From Microbacterium foliorum (lineage in GTDB: Bacteria > Actinomycetota > Actinomycetes > Actinomycetales > Microbacteriaceae), in assembly GCF_003367705.1 (NCBI RefSeq), contig NZ_CP031425.1, positions 558,001-622,000 on the forward strand: DNA of 64,000 nt. The letters are read 5' to 3'. A model generated the notes under the pieces. That model ran no database searches, was not told where the DNA came from, and was given only the letters and a program-made list of their open reading frames with translations. A program made the position numbers and the translations under genes. Positions within the stretch are counted from its first letter, which is position 1; the number at the start of each line of letters is the position of its first letter. Shown here in pieces: positions 18,070-25,974 of the stretch.

Positions 18070-18111
18070 CGGTCCGGGAGGGGCGGTCCGGGAGGGGCGG
18101 TCCGGGAGGGG
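18070..18111. repeat. Three tandem 14-bp repeats in a divergent promoter region
   Basis: CGGTCCGGGAGGGG occurs three times head to tail with no mismatch, between divergent mdh and the zinc peptidase. It may be a chain of regulator sites or a slippage-prone repeat altering promoter spacing. Confidence 0.9.
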
Positions 18112-18135
18112 CGTCGTGCGGAGTACCCTCATGGC

Positions 18136-19020
18136 ATGACCTTCAACCCAGACGCCGACGTCTCCGGCAACACCGCTCGCCGACGGGGCCGCGGAGCCGT
18201 CGTCGCCGGGGCGGGCGGGGTCGGACTGCTCGGCATCATCGCCCTCATCGCCGGGCCCCTTCTGGGCATCGATCTGACCGGCCTGCTCGGCGGCGGGGGC
18301 GCCACCGGCGGCGGCTCCGAGCCCGAGGGCGGCAGCGTGATCGAGAACTGCCTCACCGGGGAAGACGCGAACGAGGACGTCGACTGCCGGGTGGCGAGCG
18401 CACAGCTCGCGCTCGACGGGTTCTGGGAGGACCGCATCGACCAGTACCGGGCGCCGCAGCTGATCATCGTCGACGGAGCGACCTCGACCGCCTGCGGCAC
18501 CGCCTCGAACGCGGTCGGGCCGTTCTACTGCCCGCCCGAGGAGACGGTCTACGTCGACCCGACGTTCTTCGATCTCATGCAGCAGCAGTTCGGAGCATCC
18601 GCGGGCGAGCTCGCGCAGCTCTACATCGTGGGCCATGAGTGGGGCCACCACATCCAGTACATCACCGGTGTGATGGACCGGTACCCGAACAACGGCACGG
18701 GCCCGGACAGCAACGGCGCGCGCATCGAACTGCAGGCCGACTGCTACGCGGGAGCGTGGATCGGGCGGATGACCGAGGAGGAGGACAAGAACGGCGTCCC
18801 CTACCTGCAGGCGCCGACCGAGGCCGAGATCACGGACGCCCTGAACGCGGCGAACACGGTCGGTGACGACAACATCCAGCAGCAGTCGTCCGGGTCGGTG
18901 AACCCCGAGAGCTTCACGCACGGCACCAGCGCGCAGAGGCAGGGGTGGTTCGCCAGCGGGTACAGGTACGGACTCGACATGTGCGCCGATCCGCTGACCG
19001 TGTCCGGCGCAGAGCTCTAG
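18136..19020 (+). CDS. Membrane-anchored neutral zinc metallopeptidase
   Basis: A 294-aa protein of the YpfJ-type putative neutral zinc metallopeptidase family. ATG 18136 (MTFNPDADVSG) is chosen because the open frame before it runs into mdh antisense. One N-terminal membrane helix lies at about residues 22-45, then a Gly-rich linker, then the peptidase domain. The zinc motif HEWGHH is near residue 168 and the downstream ELQADCYAGAW block near 198 supplies the third ligand region. The active site is expected outside the membrane. The gene is followed immediately by the prolyl aminopeptidase gene (2 bp apart), so they are likely co-transcribed. Confidence 0.9.
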   Translation: MTFNPDADVSGNTARRRGRGAVVAGAGGVGLLGIIALIAGPLLGIDLTGLLGGGGATGGGSEPEGGSVIENCLTGEDANEDVDCRVASAQLALDGFWEDRIDQYRAPQLIIVDGATSTACGTASNAVGPFYCPPEETVYVDPTFFDLMQQQFGASAGELAQLYIVGHEWGHHIQYITGVMDRYPNNGTGPDSNGARIELQADCYAGAWIGRMTEEEDKNGVPYLQAPTEAEITDALNAANTVGDDNIQQQSSGSVNPESFTHGTSAQRQGWFASGYRYGLDMCADPLTVSGAEL

Positions 19021-19021
19021 G

Positions 19022-19993
19022 GTGACGACGATGGACCTGGACGCGCTGTATCCGCCGATCGAGCCGTACGAGACCGGCGAGCTGCTGGTCGGCGACGGTC
19101 ATCGGCTGTACTGGGAGGTCAGCGGCAACCCCGAGGGCAAGCCCGTGGTGTTCCTGCACGGTGGACCCGGCAGCGGCACCTCGCCCTGGCAGCGGCGGTT
19201 CTTCGACCCCGCCGCGTATCGGATCGTGCTGTTCGACCAGCGCGGCTGCGGACGCAGCACTCCGCATGCGAGCGCGCCGGATGCCGATCTGCGCTTCATC
19301 ACCACCGCGCATCTGATCGCCGACATCGAGCTGCTGCGCCGGAACCTCGGGGTCGAGCAGTGGCAGGTGTTCGGCGGGTCGTGGGGGAGCGCGCTCGCGC
19401 TCGCCTATGCGCAGGCGCATCCGGAGGCTGTCAGCGAACTCGTCCTGCGCGGCATCTTCACGTTGCGTCGCGAGGAGCTCGAGTGGTTCTACGAGGGTGG
19501 CGCGGCGGCGCTGTTCCCCGATCTGTGGGAGGAGTACCTCGCCCCCATCCCGGTGTTGGAGCGCTCGCACCTGATCCGGGCGTACCACCGGCGGCTCTTC
19601 GATCCCGATCCCGCCGTGCACGAGCCCGCCGCCCTCGCGTGGTCGCGGTGGGAGGCGTCGACGGTCACGCTGCGCCCGGATGCCGCGCAGATCGCGGCGA
19701 TGTCGGACCCGCGTACCGCGACCGCGTTCGCCCGCATCGAGAACCACTTCTTCGTGAATCGCGGCTGGTGGACCGAGGGGCAGCTGATCGCCGGCGTCGA
19801 CGGCATCCGGCACATCCCCGCCGTCATCGTGCAGGGGCGCCATGACGTCTGCACGCCGATGATGACCGCATGGGATCTGCACACGGCCTGGCCCGAGGCG
19901 GACTTCGTGGTCGTCGACGACGCCGGTCACTCGGCCGCCGAGCCGGGCATCCAGCGCGCGCTGCGTGCAGCCACCGACCGGTTCGCGGGCTGA
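19022..19993 (+). CDS. pip: Prolyl aminopeptidase (alpha/beta hydrolase)
   Basis: It removes N-terminal proline from peptides in the cytoplasm. The product has the oxyanion motif HGGPGSGTSPW, the strand FDQRGCGRSTP typical of Pip, and the nucleophile elbow GGSWGS (Ser near 120). The catalytic Asp is in GRHDVCTP (near 274) and the His in DDAGHSA (near 302). The 323-aa length fits the family. GTG 19022 is two bases after the previous stop; ATG 19031 is an equally plausible start. It is convergent with the aldehyde dehydrogenase gene. Confidence 0.92.
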   Translation: MTTMDLDALYPPIEPYETGELLVGDGHRLYWEVSGNPEGKPVVFLHGGPGSGTSPWQRRFFDPAAYRIVLFDQRGCGRSTPHASAPDADLRFITTAHLIADIELLRRNLGVEQWQVFGGSWGSALALAYAQAHPEAVSELVLRGIFTLRREELEWFYEGGAAALFPDLWEEYLAPIPVLERSHLIRAYHRRLFDPDPAVHEPAALAWSRWEASTVTLRPDAAQIAAMSDPRTATAFARIENHFFVNRGWWTEGQLIAGVDGIRHIPAVIVQGRHDVCTPMMTAWDLHTAWPEADFVVVDDAGHSAAEPGIQRALRAATDRFAG

Positions 19994-20020
19994 CACGACG
20001 TCGCCCGCTGAACCCGATCG

Positions 20021-21772
20021 TCAGGCGCGCAGCGCCGCCGTCAGCGTCTTCAGGAGTCCGAGGACGCCGCCGTCGGCGCGGAAGCGCGTCAGCCCTTCGC
20101 TGACCGTCGCCCCGGAGCGCGACGACACGAACCACGGGGGCTTCGGCAGGATCGTGAGGTGTCCGCCGCCGTTGGCGATCGGCAGCGAGCGGGGGAACGG
20201 CCGGAACGGTCCGCGGACGACCGACCGCTCGACATCGTCGAGCAGCAGCGCATTGTGCACGACGCCGATCCCGCTGCCGACGTCGTCGATCGTGCTTCCG
20301 GGGAACGCACCCCAGGTGAGGGTCGGCGTGATGAAGCCGAAGGCCGTCCAGCCGTTGATGGCGATGGAGCCGTAGTGCAGCGCTGCCACGGATCGGTCGA
20401 ATCCTGCGCCGAGCTTCTTCTCGGTGGCCGGGTCGATCAGCAGGTTCGCACCGAGCGTGCCCTGCAGCTGCTCGTTCGCGTAGGCCACGGCGGTGTCGAG
20501 GAACTCCTGCCCGGTGCCGGGCACCGAGACGACGCCGAGCACGGGTGCGAAGTACTCGGTGCCCTGCAGCGCCGTCGCGTCGTCGTCCTCCGCGATCTCG
20601 ACCAGCAGCCGGTCGCCGAGGACGAGAGCGTCAGGGTAGGAGTCGGCCGCGAGGTCCATCCGCGACGCCGCTCCCGGGTACCAGGTCGGTCGCTCGGGGG
20701 CGTTCGCGTAGGCCCGTCGGAGTGCCGCACGGAAGTCGTCGGCCTGAGCCCAGTCGGACGACAGGATCACCACCTGGCCGGCGATGCAGTTGTGGCCGCT
20801 GTTCTGCAGGCGCATGGTGGCGACGTGCTCCGCCTGATAGGCGAGGTCGGCGTCCGTCCACTCGCCCGGCACGATGATGATCGGCGAGACGCCGCCGAGC
20901 TCCGCCGTGATGGGCTTCTGCAGTCGGGGGGTGTGCGCGCGGCGGCGCTCGGCTGCGTCCGTGCCGGTTCCCCAGACGATCGCGTCGAAGGTCGCCGCCG
21001 AACCCGTGATGTGCACGTGCGCCGGATCGGGATGCTCGGTCAGGTAGGCGCCGACGGACGGGCCGCCCCGCACGATGCGCAGCAGTCCGAGGCCGATCAG
21101 CGGGGCGAGCGCGCGCTTGTAGATCGGCACGAGAGCGTCTTGCGTCGGGTTGACCTTCAGCAGGGCGACGCGGTTGTGGGCGAGCAGCTCGTACAGCACG
21201 TCCAGCACGGGGATCGAGGTGATGTTGCCCGCGCCGAGCACGAGGGCGACGCCCGCCGATTCCGACGGCGTGCGCTGCGCGAGCCCGGCTGCGGCCCTGG
21301 CGCGGTTCGGGGTGGTGCCGGGCTTCAGCCACACCTCGCCGGTGTAGCCCGAGAGCAGCAGACGGTCGATGCCGGTCAGCGGGAATGCGTGCACGCGGGT
21401 GCGGCCGCCGGGCGCACGGTCGACGCGCACGCCGTCGAGCGGGTTCGTTCCCCGTGCGAGGCGGGAGAGCGTCTCGATGTAGGCGTCGAGGGCACCCAGA
21501 ACGCTGTACGGCCCACTGAGCCACTCCTCGCCGCGCAGCGGATGGCGTGCGTCGAGACCCTTCGAGGCGGCGGCGGTGCGGGCCCAGTCCTCGGCGGCGG
21601 CAGCCACGCCGGTGCGCACGCCGTGCAGCAGGGTGACGCGCTGCGCCAGTGTCAGCGCCGCCCAGGTGCGGCCGCCCACCTGCAGCTCGCCGATCGCCTC
21701 GTCGAGGCGGGCCCGATCTCCGTCGCCCAGATCCGAGGTCATCGATCCGGTGGGTGTGGTCGCGGAAGTCAT
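20021..21772 (-). CDS. Aldehyde dehydrogenase family protein
   Basis: A 583-aa NAD(P)-dependent aldehyde dehydrogenase superfamily member. The catalytic Cys is in NSGHNCIAGQ (near residue 329) and the general base Glu in ITAELGGVSPI (near 290); the proline-rich strand KPGTTPNRAR and LGAGNITSIPVLD match cofactor-binding regions. It is longer than the typical 480-500 aa, with an N-terminal extension of about 100 residues. Substrate cannot be assigned from sequence. A GPH transporter gene lies 61 bp downstream on the same strand, suggesting it may act on a compound related to what that carrier imports; this is speculative. Confidence 0.88.
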   Translation of the reverse strand: MTSATTPTGSMTSDLGDGDRARLDEAIGELQVGGRTWAALTLAQRVTLLHGVRTGVAAAAEDWARTAAASKGLDARHPLRGEEWLSGPYSVLGALDAYIETLSRLARGTNPLDGVRVDRAPGGRTRVHAFPLTGIDRLLLSGYTGEVWLKPGTTPNRARAAAGLAQRTPSESAGVALVLGAGNITSIPVLDVLYELLAHNRVALLKVNPTQDALVPIYKRALAPLIGLGLLRIVRGGPSVGAYLTEHPDPAHVHITGSAATFDAIVWGTGTDAAERRRAHTPRLQKPITAELGGVSPIIIVPGEWTDADLAYQAEHVATMRLQNSGHNCIAGQVVILSSDWAQADDFRAALRRAYANAPERPTWYPGAASRMDLAADSYPDALVLGDRLLVEIAEDDDATALQGTEYFAPVLGVVSVPGTGQEFLDTAVAYANEQLQGTLGANLLIDPATEKKLGAGFDRSVAALHYGSIAINGWTAFGFITPTLTWGAFPGSTIDDVGSGIGVVHNALLLDDVERSVVRGPFRPFPRSLPIANGGGHLTILPKPPWFVSSRSGATVSEGLTRFRADGGVLGLLKTLTAALRA

Positions 21773-21833
21773 CGGCGTCTCCTTCTGGCGGGATCCCAGC
21801 TTAGGCCGCCCGCGAGCCTCACGCGGCGATGCC

Positions 21834-23210
21834 TCACGCCTCGATGTCAGAGCGGCGCAGCCGGTATCGGCGCAGCGTCAGCAGGCTCGCGAGCATGAGC
21901 ACCGCGGGCAGGATGCTGAAGCTGAGCACGATGCCCGTGAGGGCCTCGTCCGGCTGCTGCGCGGTCGTGCCGGCGACGGTCGAGATGTACCCGGTGGCCG
22001 CGAGCGTGAGCGAGACGGCCGTGGCGCCGAGGGCGAAGCCGATGGTCTCGCCCGCGGTCCACACCCCCGTGAAGGTGCCGGCGTGTCCCGCACCGCTGCG
22101 CTGCTCGTCGTGCGAGATCACATCCGGCAGCATCGCCATCGGCAGGGACTGGAGTCCGGCGTACGCGATGCCCGCCATCGCTATCGAGCCGTACATCCAG
22201 CCGCCGGGAAGCCAGGCGGCGATCACGAGCGTGGCGGCGGCCACCGTGAACAGGCCGCTCGCGACGGCGAACGCCCGCTCCTTGCCGATCCGTCGCGCGA
22301 TCGCGGTCCACACGGGGGTCGCGACGAGGGCGGGCCCGACCAGCGACAGGAACACGAGGGTGACGGCAGCCTCGCTGCGCAGCACCCAGGTGGCGACGTA
22401 CTGTGCGGCGGCGAGCATCGTGCCGGTCGCGAGAGCCTGCAGGAGGAAGGTGCCCAGAAGTGCGCGGAAGGGCTGACTGCGCCGCAGCGTCTGCAGACCG
22501 GCGGTGTACGGGGCTCGGAACCCGGTGGCGGCGAGGTCCTCGCGCGGTGCCGCTGCGCCGGCGACGGGGGCGGCATCCGCGGTGCGGGAGGCGATGAGCA
22601 TCCCGATCCCGATCGCGACGCCTGCGACGACGCCCATCAGCAGGTATCCGGCGACCGGGTCCGACCCGGCGCGGCGCAGCTCGGGTCCGCCGGCGCCGAA
22701 GAGCAGGATCGCGGCGGTGAGCACGACCACCCGCCATCCCAGCAGACGGGTGCGCTCGTCGTAGCCGCGGGTGAGTTCGGCGGGCAGCGCCACGTAGGGC
22801 ACCTGGAACAGGCTGAACGAGGTGGCGGTGGCGAGAAAGGCCAGGAGCACGCAGATCGCCCCGGCGGTCGGCCCCCACGACGGCGGCACCGCGAAGGTCA
22901 GCGCGAAGAAGAGAGGAAGCGTGAGCGCCCCCACGACCATGAGGCCGCGACGTGAACCGGTGCGCGCGTACTGGCGGTCCGACGCGGCGCCGATGAGCGG
23001 ATCGATCACGACGTCCCAGACCTTCGCCGCCGTCACGATGACGCCGGCCACGAGGGCCGCGACACCGAGATTGTCGGTGAGGAAGTAGGTGAGCACCAAC
23101 CCGGGAAGGGTCGCATAGCCACCGGTGCCGAGCGACCCCACCGCGTACAGCGCGATCGTGCGCGGGGAGAGGTGGGCGGGGGCGTGTTCCGGCCGAGCCA
23201 CGGAGCTCAT
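21834..23210 (-). CDS. GPH-type MFS sugar/cation symporter
   Basis: A 458-aa transporter with about 12 membrane helices. The start is ATG 23210 (MSSVARPEHA); a longer reading frame upstream has shadow-like composition. TFYTD-like LVLTYFLTDNLG and KVWDVVIDPLIGAASD match the MelB/GPH (glycoside-pentoside-hexuronide:cation) signature, and TGSRRGLMVVG is the conserved loop between helices 2 and 3. Such proteins import sugars or related solutes with Na+ or H+. The substrate is not evident; the aldehyde dehydrogenase gene is its only close co-directional neighbour. Confidence 0.85.
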   Translation of the reverse strand: MSSVARPEHAPAHLSPRTIALYAVGSLGTGGYATLPGLVLTYFLTDNLGVAALVAGVIVTAAKVWDVVIDPLIGAASDRQYARTGSRRGLMVVGALTLPLFFALTFAVPPSWGPTAGAICVLLAFLATATSFSLFQVPYVALPAELTRGYDERTRLLGWRVVVLTAAILLFGAGGPELRRAGSDPVAGYLLMGVVAGVAIGIGMLIASRTADAAPVAGAAAPREDLAATGFRAPYTAGLQTLRRSQPFRALLGTFLLQALATGTMLAAAQYVATWVLRSEAAVTLVFLSLVGPALVATPVWTAIARRIGKERAFAVASGLFTVAAATLVIAAWLPGGWMYGSIAMAGIAYAGLQSLPMAMLPDVISHDEQRSGAGHAGTFTGVWTAGETIGFALGATAVSLTLAATGYISTVAGTTAQQPDEALTGIVLSFSILPAVLMLASLLTLRRYRLRRSDIEA

Positions 23211-23252
23211 CGCGCCAGTGTAGCGGCGGGAGACTCCCCGCCGGAGGGGAAT

Positions 23253-23292
23253 CTCGGTCAGATGAGGGAGAGCTCGGTCAGATGAGGGAGAG
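23253..23292. repeat. Tandem 20-bp duplication at the glutaredoxin stop codon
   Basis: CTCGGTCAGATGAGGGAGAG occurs twice in immediate succession (23253-23272 and 23273-23292). The second copy carries the glutaredoxin C-terminal codons and stop on the minus strand; the first lies just past the stop. Confidence 0.95.
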
Positions 23293-23538
23293 CTCGCGCA
23301 GCTTCGCCTCGACGTCGGCGTTCGACGGCTCGACGTGGTGCGAGGAGTCCGGGTAGACCACCACGGGGATGTTGGTGCGCCCCGAGATCTCCTTGGCGAC
23401 ATCTGCGGCCGACGGCTCCGCGACGAGGTCGACGTAGGTGTACTCGATGCCGAGCGAGTCGAGCTGCTTCTTGGTGCGGATGCAGTCGCGGCACCAGTCG
23501 GCGCCGAAGAGGGTGATGGTGGATTCTGCGGAGGTCAT
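23278..23538 (-). CDS. Glutaredoxin/mycoredoxin-like thiol oxidoreductase
   Basis: An 86-aa thioredoxin-fold protein with the redox pair CRDC at residues 16-19 after TLFGADW, and the cis-proline in NIPVVVYPD. Size and C-terminal SNADVEAKLRELS resemble mycoredoxins, which reduce mycothiol mixed disulfides in actinobacteria. The CxxC variant is unusual for mycoredoxin (CGYC or CPFC are more common). It is 67 bp upstream of the transporter gene on the same strand, so co-transcription is possible. Its 3' end is within a tandem duplication. Confidence 0.88.
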   Translation of the reverse strand: MTSAESTITLFGADWCRDCIRTKKQLDSLGIEYTYVDLVAEPSAADVAKEISGRTNIPVVVYPDSSHHVEPSNADVEAKLRELSLI

Positions 23539-23612
23539 GTCCTCCAGCGTACGTCCGCGCGGCTGAGCGGGCGCCGATACGGGCCCCGGTCACCGCGATC
23601 ACAGGACGGCCA

Positions 23613-23642
23613 TTGCAAACTAAGGGTACCCTTACCTATGCT
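23613..23642 (+). promoter_or_regulatory. Promoter with 14-bp palindrome, candidate iron-dependent operator
   Basis: TTGCAA (23613-23618) and TATGCT (23637-23642) are separated by 18 bp. The spacer contains the perfect palindrome TAAGGGTACCCTTA (23621-23634), resembling a DtxR/IdeR-type iron box in layout but not an exact consensus match. The predicted start of transcription coincides with ATG 23649, so the message is probably leaderless. Confidence 0.6.
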
Positions 23643-23648
23643 GGATCC

Positions 23649-24041
23649 ATGACCACCGCCTGTGAGCACCTCGAGGATCCGGACTGGGAGACCATCGAAG
23701 GGGTGGTGCTCATCGCGGGCGACTCGTCGGATGCCGCCGCCATCGCCGCCGTCACCGCGCGGCTGCCGTGGGATGCGGAGGGCGTGGTGCTGATCGAGGC
23801 GGCGGCACGTGTGCAGTTCCGCCACATCGATGTGCCCGAAGGGGTCTCGGTGCGCTGGCTCCTCCGAGGCGACGGTGCACGGCAGCATGCCAAGGGCGAA
23901 CGACTGGCCAACGCCGTGCACTCATGGTGCGTCGAATGGACATGCGCGGAGCCGCCGCTGCAGTGGACGGTCTGGCTCGGTGCGCACACGCCGGCCCACG
24001 TCGCACGGATGGCGCGGAGCCTGCTCGGCGTCGCGAACTGA
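23649..24041 (+). CDS. Siderophore-interacting-protein (SIP) C-terminal-domain-like protein
   Basis: A 130-aa protein. VVLIAGDSSDAAAIAAVTAR followed by a strand and the pair VRWLLRGDGA resembles the NAD(P)H-binding C-terminal domain of siderophore-interacting proteins, which lack here their FAD-binding N-terminal half. SIP proteins reduce ferric siderophores in the cytoplasm; this stand-alone domain might be a partner or remnant. The palindrome in its promoter fits iron control. It starts directly at the predicted transcription start with no ribosome-binding site. Family assignment is by motif recognition and moderately sure. Confidence 0.65.
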   Translation: MTTACEHLEDPDWETIEGVVLIAGDSSDAAAIAAVTARLPWDAEGVVLIEAAARVQFRHIDVPEGVSVRWLLRGDGARQHAKGERLANAVHSWCVEWTCAEPPLQWTVWLGAHTPAHVARMARSLLGVAN

Positions 24042-24051
24042 CGGCGACGCC

Positions 24052-24091
24052 GTCGCGTCCCCACCCGCATCGTCGGGGGAGCGGGCGCGAC
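24052..24091. terminator. Weak candidate hairpin between convergent genes
   Basis: GTCGCG/CGCGAC outer arms and CCCGC/GCGGG inner arms with a one-sided bulge; no T-run. It is the only hairpin found between the SIP-like gene and the convergent nucleotidyltransferase gene. Confidence 0.35.
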
Positions 24092-24108
24092 AGCGCCGGA
24101 TCCGTGTG

Positions 24109-24570
24109 TCAGCGCGTCGCGAGCACGGGCGTGCCACCGACCGTGGCGCCCGCCGAGATCGCATCGAGCGCGCGCCGCAACGACGAGCTCGACGTGTGCG
24201 CGGTGTACGGGAAGTAGACGACCTCGACACCCACCTCGGCGAAGTCGCGCTCGAGGCGCAGGCCCTTCTCGGTGCCGCGCCAGTCGTCTCCCTTGAAGAA
24301 GTGCGTGAACCCCACGTCGTGCCAGGAGTCCATCTTCGACGGAGTCGTCTCGACGTACACGTCGTCGACGAACGAGATGTGGCGCACGATCTCCGCGCGC
24401 TCGGCCGTCGGGATGACGGGCTCGATGCCCTTCACCTGCCGCAGCATCTCATCGCTGACGACACCGGCGACGAGGACGTCGCAGTGCTGCTTCGCGTGAC
24501 GAAGAAGGTTGAGATGCCCGACGTGAAACAGGTCGAAAGCACCCACGGCATAGCCGATGCGCGTCCCCAT
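24109..24570 (-). CDS. TagD-like cytidylyltransferase (HxGH nucleotidyltransferase)
   Basis: A 153-aa protein of the nucleotidyltransferase superfamily. GAFDLFHVGHLNLL holds the HVGH motif at residues 16-19, and the SSSSLRRALDAI block stands where the family has RTxGIST-type residues. The closest familiar relatives are glycerol-3-phosphate cytidylyltransferases, which make CDP-glycerol for wall polymers. A CDP-alcohol phosphotransferase is encoded nearby at 28019, so the product could supply its substrate. Its start codon is at the foot of a hairpin with loop GGGG, so initiation may be regulated by RNA structure. It opens the polysaccharide locus. Confidence 0.85.
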   Translation of the reverse strand: MGTRIGYAVGAFDLFHVGHLNLLRHAKQHCDVLVAGVVSDEMLRQVKGIEPVIPTAERAEIVRHISFVDDVYVETTPSKMDSWHDVGFTHFFKGDDWRGTEKGLRLERDFAEVGVEVVYFPYTAHTSSSSLRRALDAISAGATVGGTPVLATR

Positions 24571-24615
24571 GATCTCCCCAGATCAGTAATTCCCCAGAAG
24601 CGGATCCCCATCCGC
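24570..24615 (-). promoter_or_regulatory. 5' leader with two GGGG-tetraloop hairpins before the nucleotidyltransferase gene
   Basis: Read on the minus strand, GCGGAT-GGGG-ATCCGC (24615-24600) and TGATCT-GGGG-AGATCA (24585-24570) are perfect 6-bp stems with GGGG loops. The last A of the second is the first base of the start codon. TGGGGA occurs at 24605, 24591, 24575 and 24564 (the last inside ATGGGGAC). A possible -10 is TACACT (24649-24644). Confidence 0.7.
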
Positions 24616-24742
24616 CAGCGACTCCCACAGCCGCACCGGAGCGAGTGTAGCAGGTCTCGGTTTCGCCCCGCACAGGAACCCGTGGAACGATGGACCCCGC
24701 AACGCGGGCCCCTCGGTCTGCACAGGGGGAAGGGAAAGGCTC

Positions 24743-25918
24743 GTGGCGACACCGGTCACGGTCATCGTGCCGACCTACAACGAGCGCGACAACGTCGCCG
24801 AGCTCGTCGCGCGCACCGCGACCGCGCTCGCCGCGTACGACGCGGAGATCCTGTTCGTCGACGACAGCGGCGACGACACCGCGTCCGAGATCGCCAGGGT
24901 CGCGGCCGACGCCCCGCTGCCCGTGCGCGTCATCCACCGTGAGCACAACACCGGCGGCCTCGGCGGGGCCGTGCTGGTCGGGCTCGAGGCCGCCGCCGCC
25001 GACCTCTGCATCGTCATGGACGGCGACCTGCAGCATCCGCCCGAGCTCCTCTCCGTGCTCCTGGAACGTCATGCGGAGGGCGACGCCGATGTCGTCGCCG
25101 CCTCGCGGTACGTGGGCGGCGGTGACACCAGCGGTCTCGGCACGGCGGTGCGCTTCGGCGTGTCGCGCGTGGCGACCTGGCTGACCCGAGCCATGTTCCC
25201 GATCCGTCTCGCTCGCAGCACCGATCCGATGACCGGGTTCTTCCTCGTCGATCGGAGCCGGCTCGACCTGGCGGCGCTCAAGCCGCAGGGATTCAAGATC
25301 CTCCTCGAGATCCTCGCGCGCACGGATCTGCGCATCGCCGAGGTGCCGATGGAGTTCGGCGAGCGCAGGCACGGCACGTCGAAGGCGAGCCTGCGCCAGG
25401 GCGGCACCTTCATCGCCCACCTCGCCAGACTGCGCTTCGGCAAGATGTCGCTGTTCGCTCTGATCGGTCTGATCGGCGCCATCGCGAACCTGGGCATCAT
25501 GTGGCTGCTGACCCTGACCGGGGTGCCCTACATCTGGGCGGCGATCATCGGCGCCGAAGTCACCATCATCGGCAATTTCCTGCTGCAGGAGCGCTTCGTC
25601 TTCGCCGACATGCGCACCGACGCGCGCGGCATCGGCGGTCGGTTCGCGGCCTCGTTCGCCTTCAACAACGCCGAGGCCGCTCTGCGCATCCCGGTGATGG
25701 CGCTGATGGTCGAGACCTGGCACATCTCCAGCGTGCTGGCCACGGGGCTGTCGCTCATCGTCGCCTTCGTCGCGAGGTTCCTCTTCCATTCCCTGGTCGT
25801 CTACGCGCCCCGGAGACCGCGCTCGACTGATGCCGACGCCGAGCCGAAGCCCGACACCGCGACGATCCGCATCATCCGCGCGATCGACTCCGAGGCGATG
25901 AAGCCGGGCGAGCTGTAG
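24743..25918 (+). CDS. Polyprenol-phosphate glycosyltransferase (GT2) with GtrA-like membrane domain
   Basis: A 391-aa fusion. Residues 1-about 225 are a GT2 catalytic domain (VIVPTYNERDNV at the start, the acidic DGDLQHP motif near 93, and FGERRHGTSKA), like dolichol-phosphate-mannose synthases. Residues about 232-355 form four membrane helices of a GtrA/DPMS type, ending with a charged cytoplasmic tail. Such enzymes transfer sugar from a nucleotide sugar to undecaprenyl phosphate for later outer-face glycosylation. GTG 24743 follows AGGGGGAAGGGAAAGG. It diverges from the nucleotidyltransferase gene and probably serves the same polysaccharide pathway. Confidence 0.9.
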   Translation: MATPVTVIVPTYNERDNVAELVARTATALAAYDAEILFVDDSGDDTASEIARVAADAPLPVRVIHREHNTGGLGGAVLVGLEAAAADLCIVMDGDLQHPPELLSVLLERHAEGDADVVAASRYVGGGDTSGLGTAVRFGVSRVATWLTRAMFPIRLARSTDPMTGFFLVDRSRLDLAALKPQGFKILLEILARTDLRIAEVPMEFGERRHGTSKASLRQGGTFIAHLARLRFGKMSLFALIGLIGAIANLGIMWLLTLTGVPYIWAAIIGAEVTIIGNFLLQERFVFADMRTDARGIGGRFAASFAFNNAEAALRIPVMALMVETWHISSVLATGLSLIVAFVARFLFHSLVVYAPRRPRSTDADAEPKPDTATIRIIRAIDSEAMKPGEL

Positions 25919-25939
25919 GCGATGCGCGCGTGCGCGCAG

Positions 25940-25958
25940 GCCCGCCATCCGGGCGGGC
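25940..25958. terminator. Candidate terminator between convergent genes
   Basis: GCCCGCC and GGCGGGC around a 5-base loop between two convergent glycosyltransferase genes; no T-run, so it is a candidate only. Confidence 0.5.
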
Positions 25959-25974
25959 GTCGCGAGCGGCTCGC

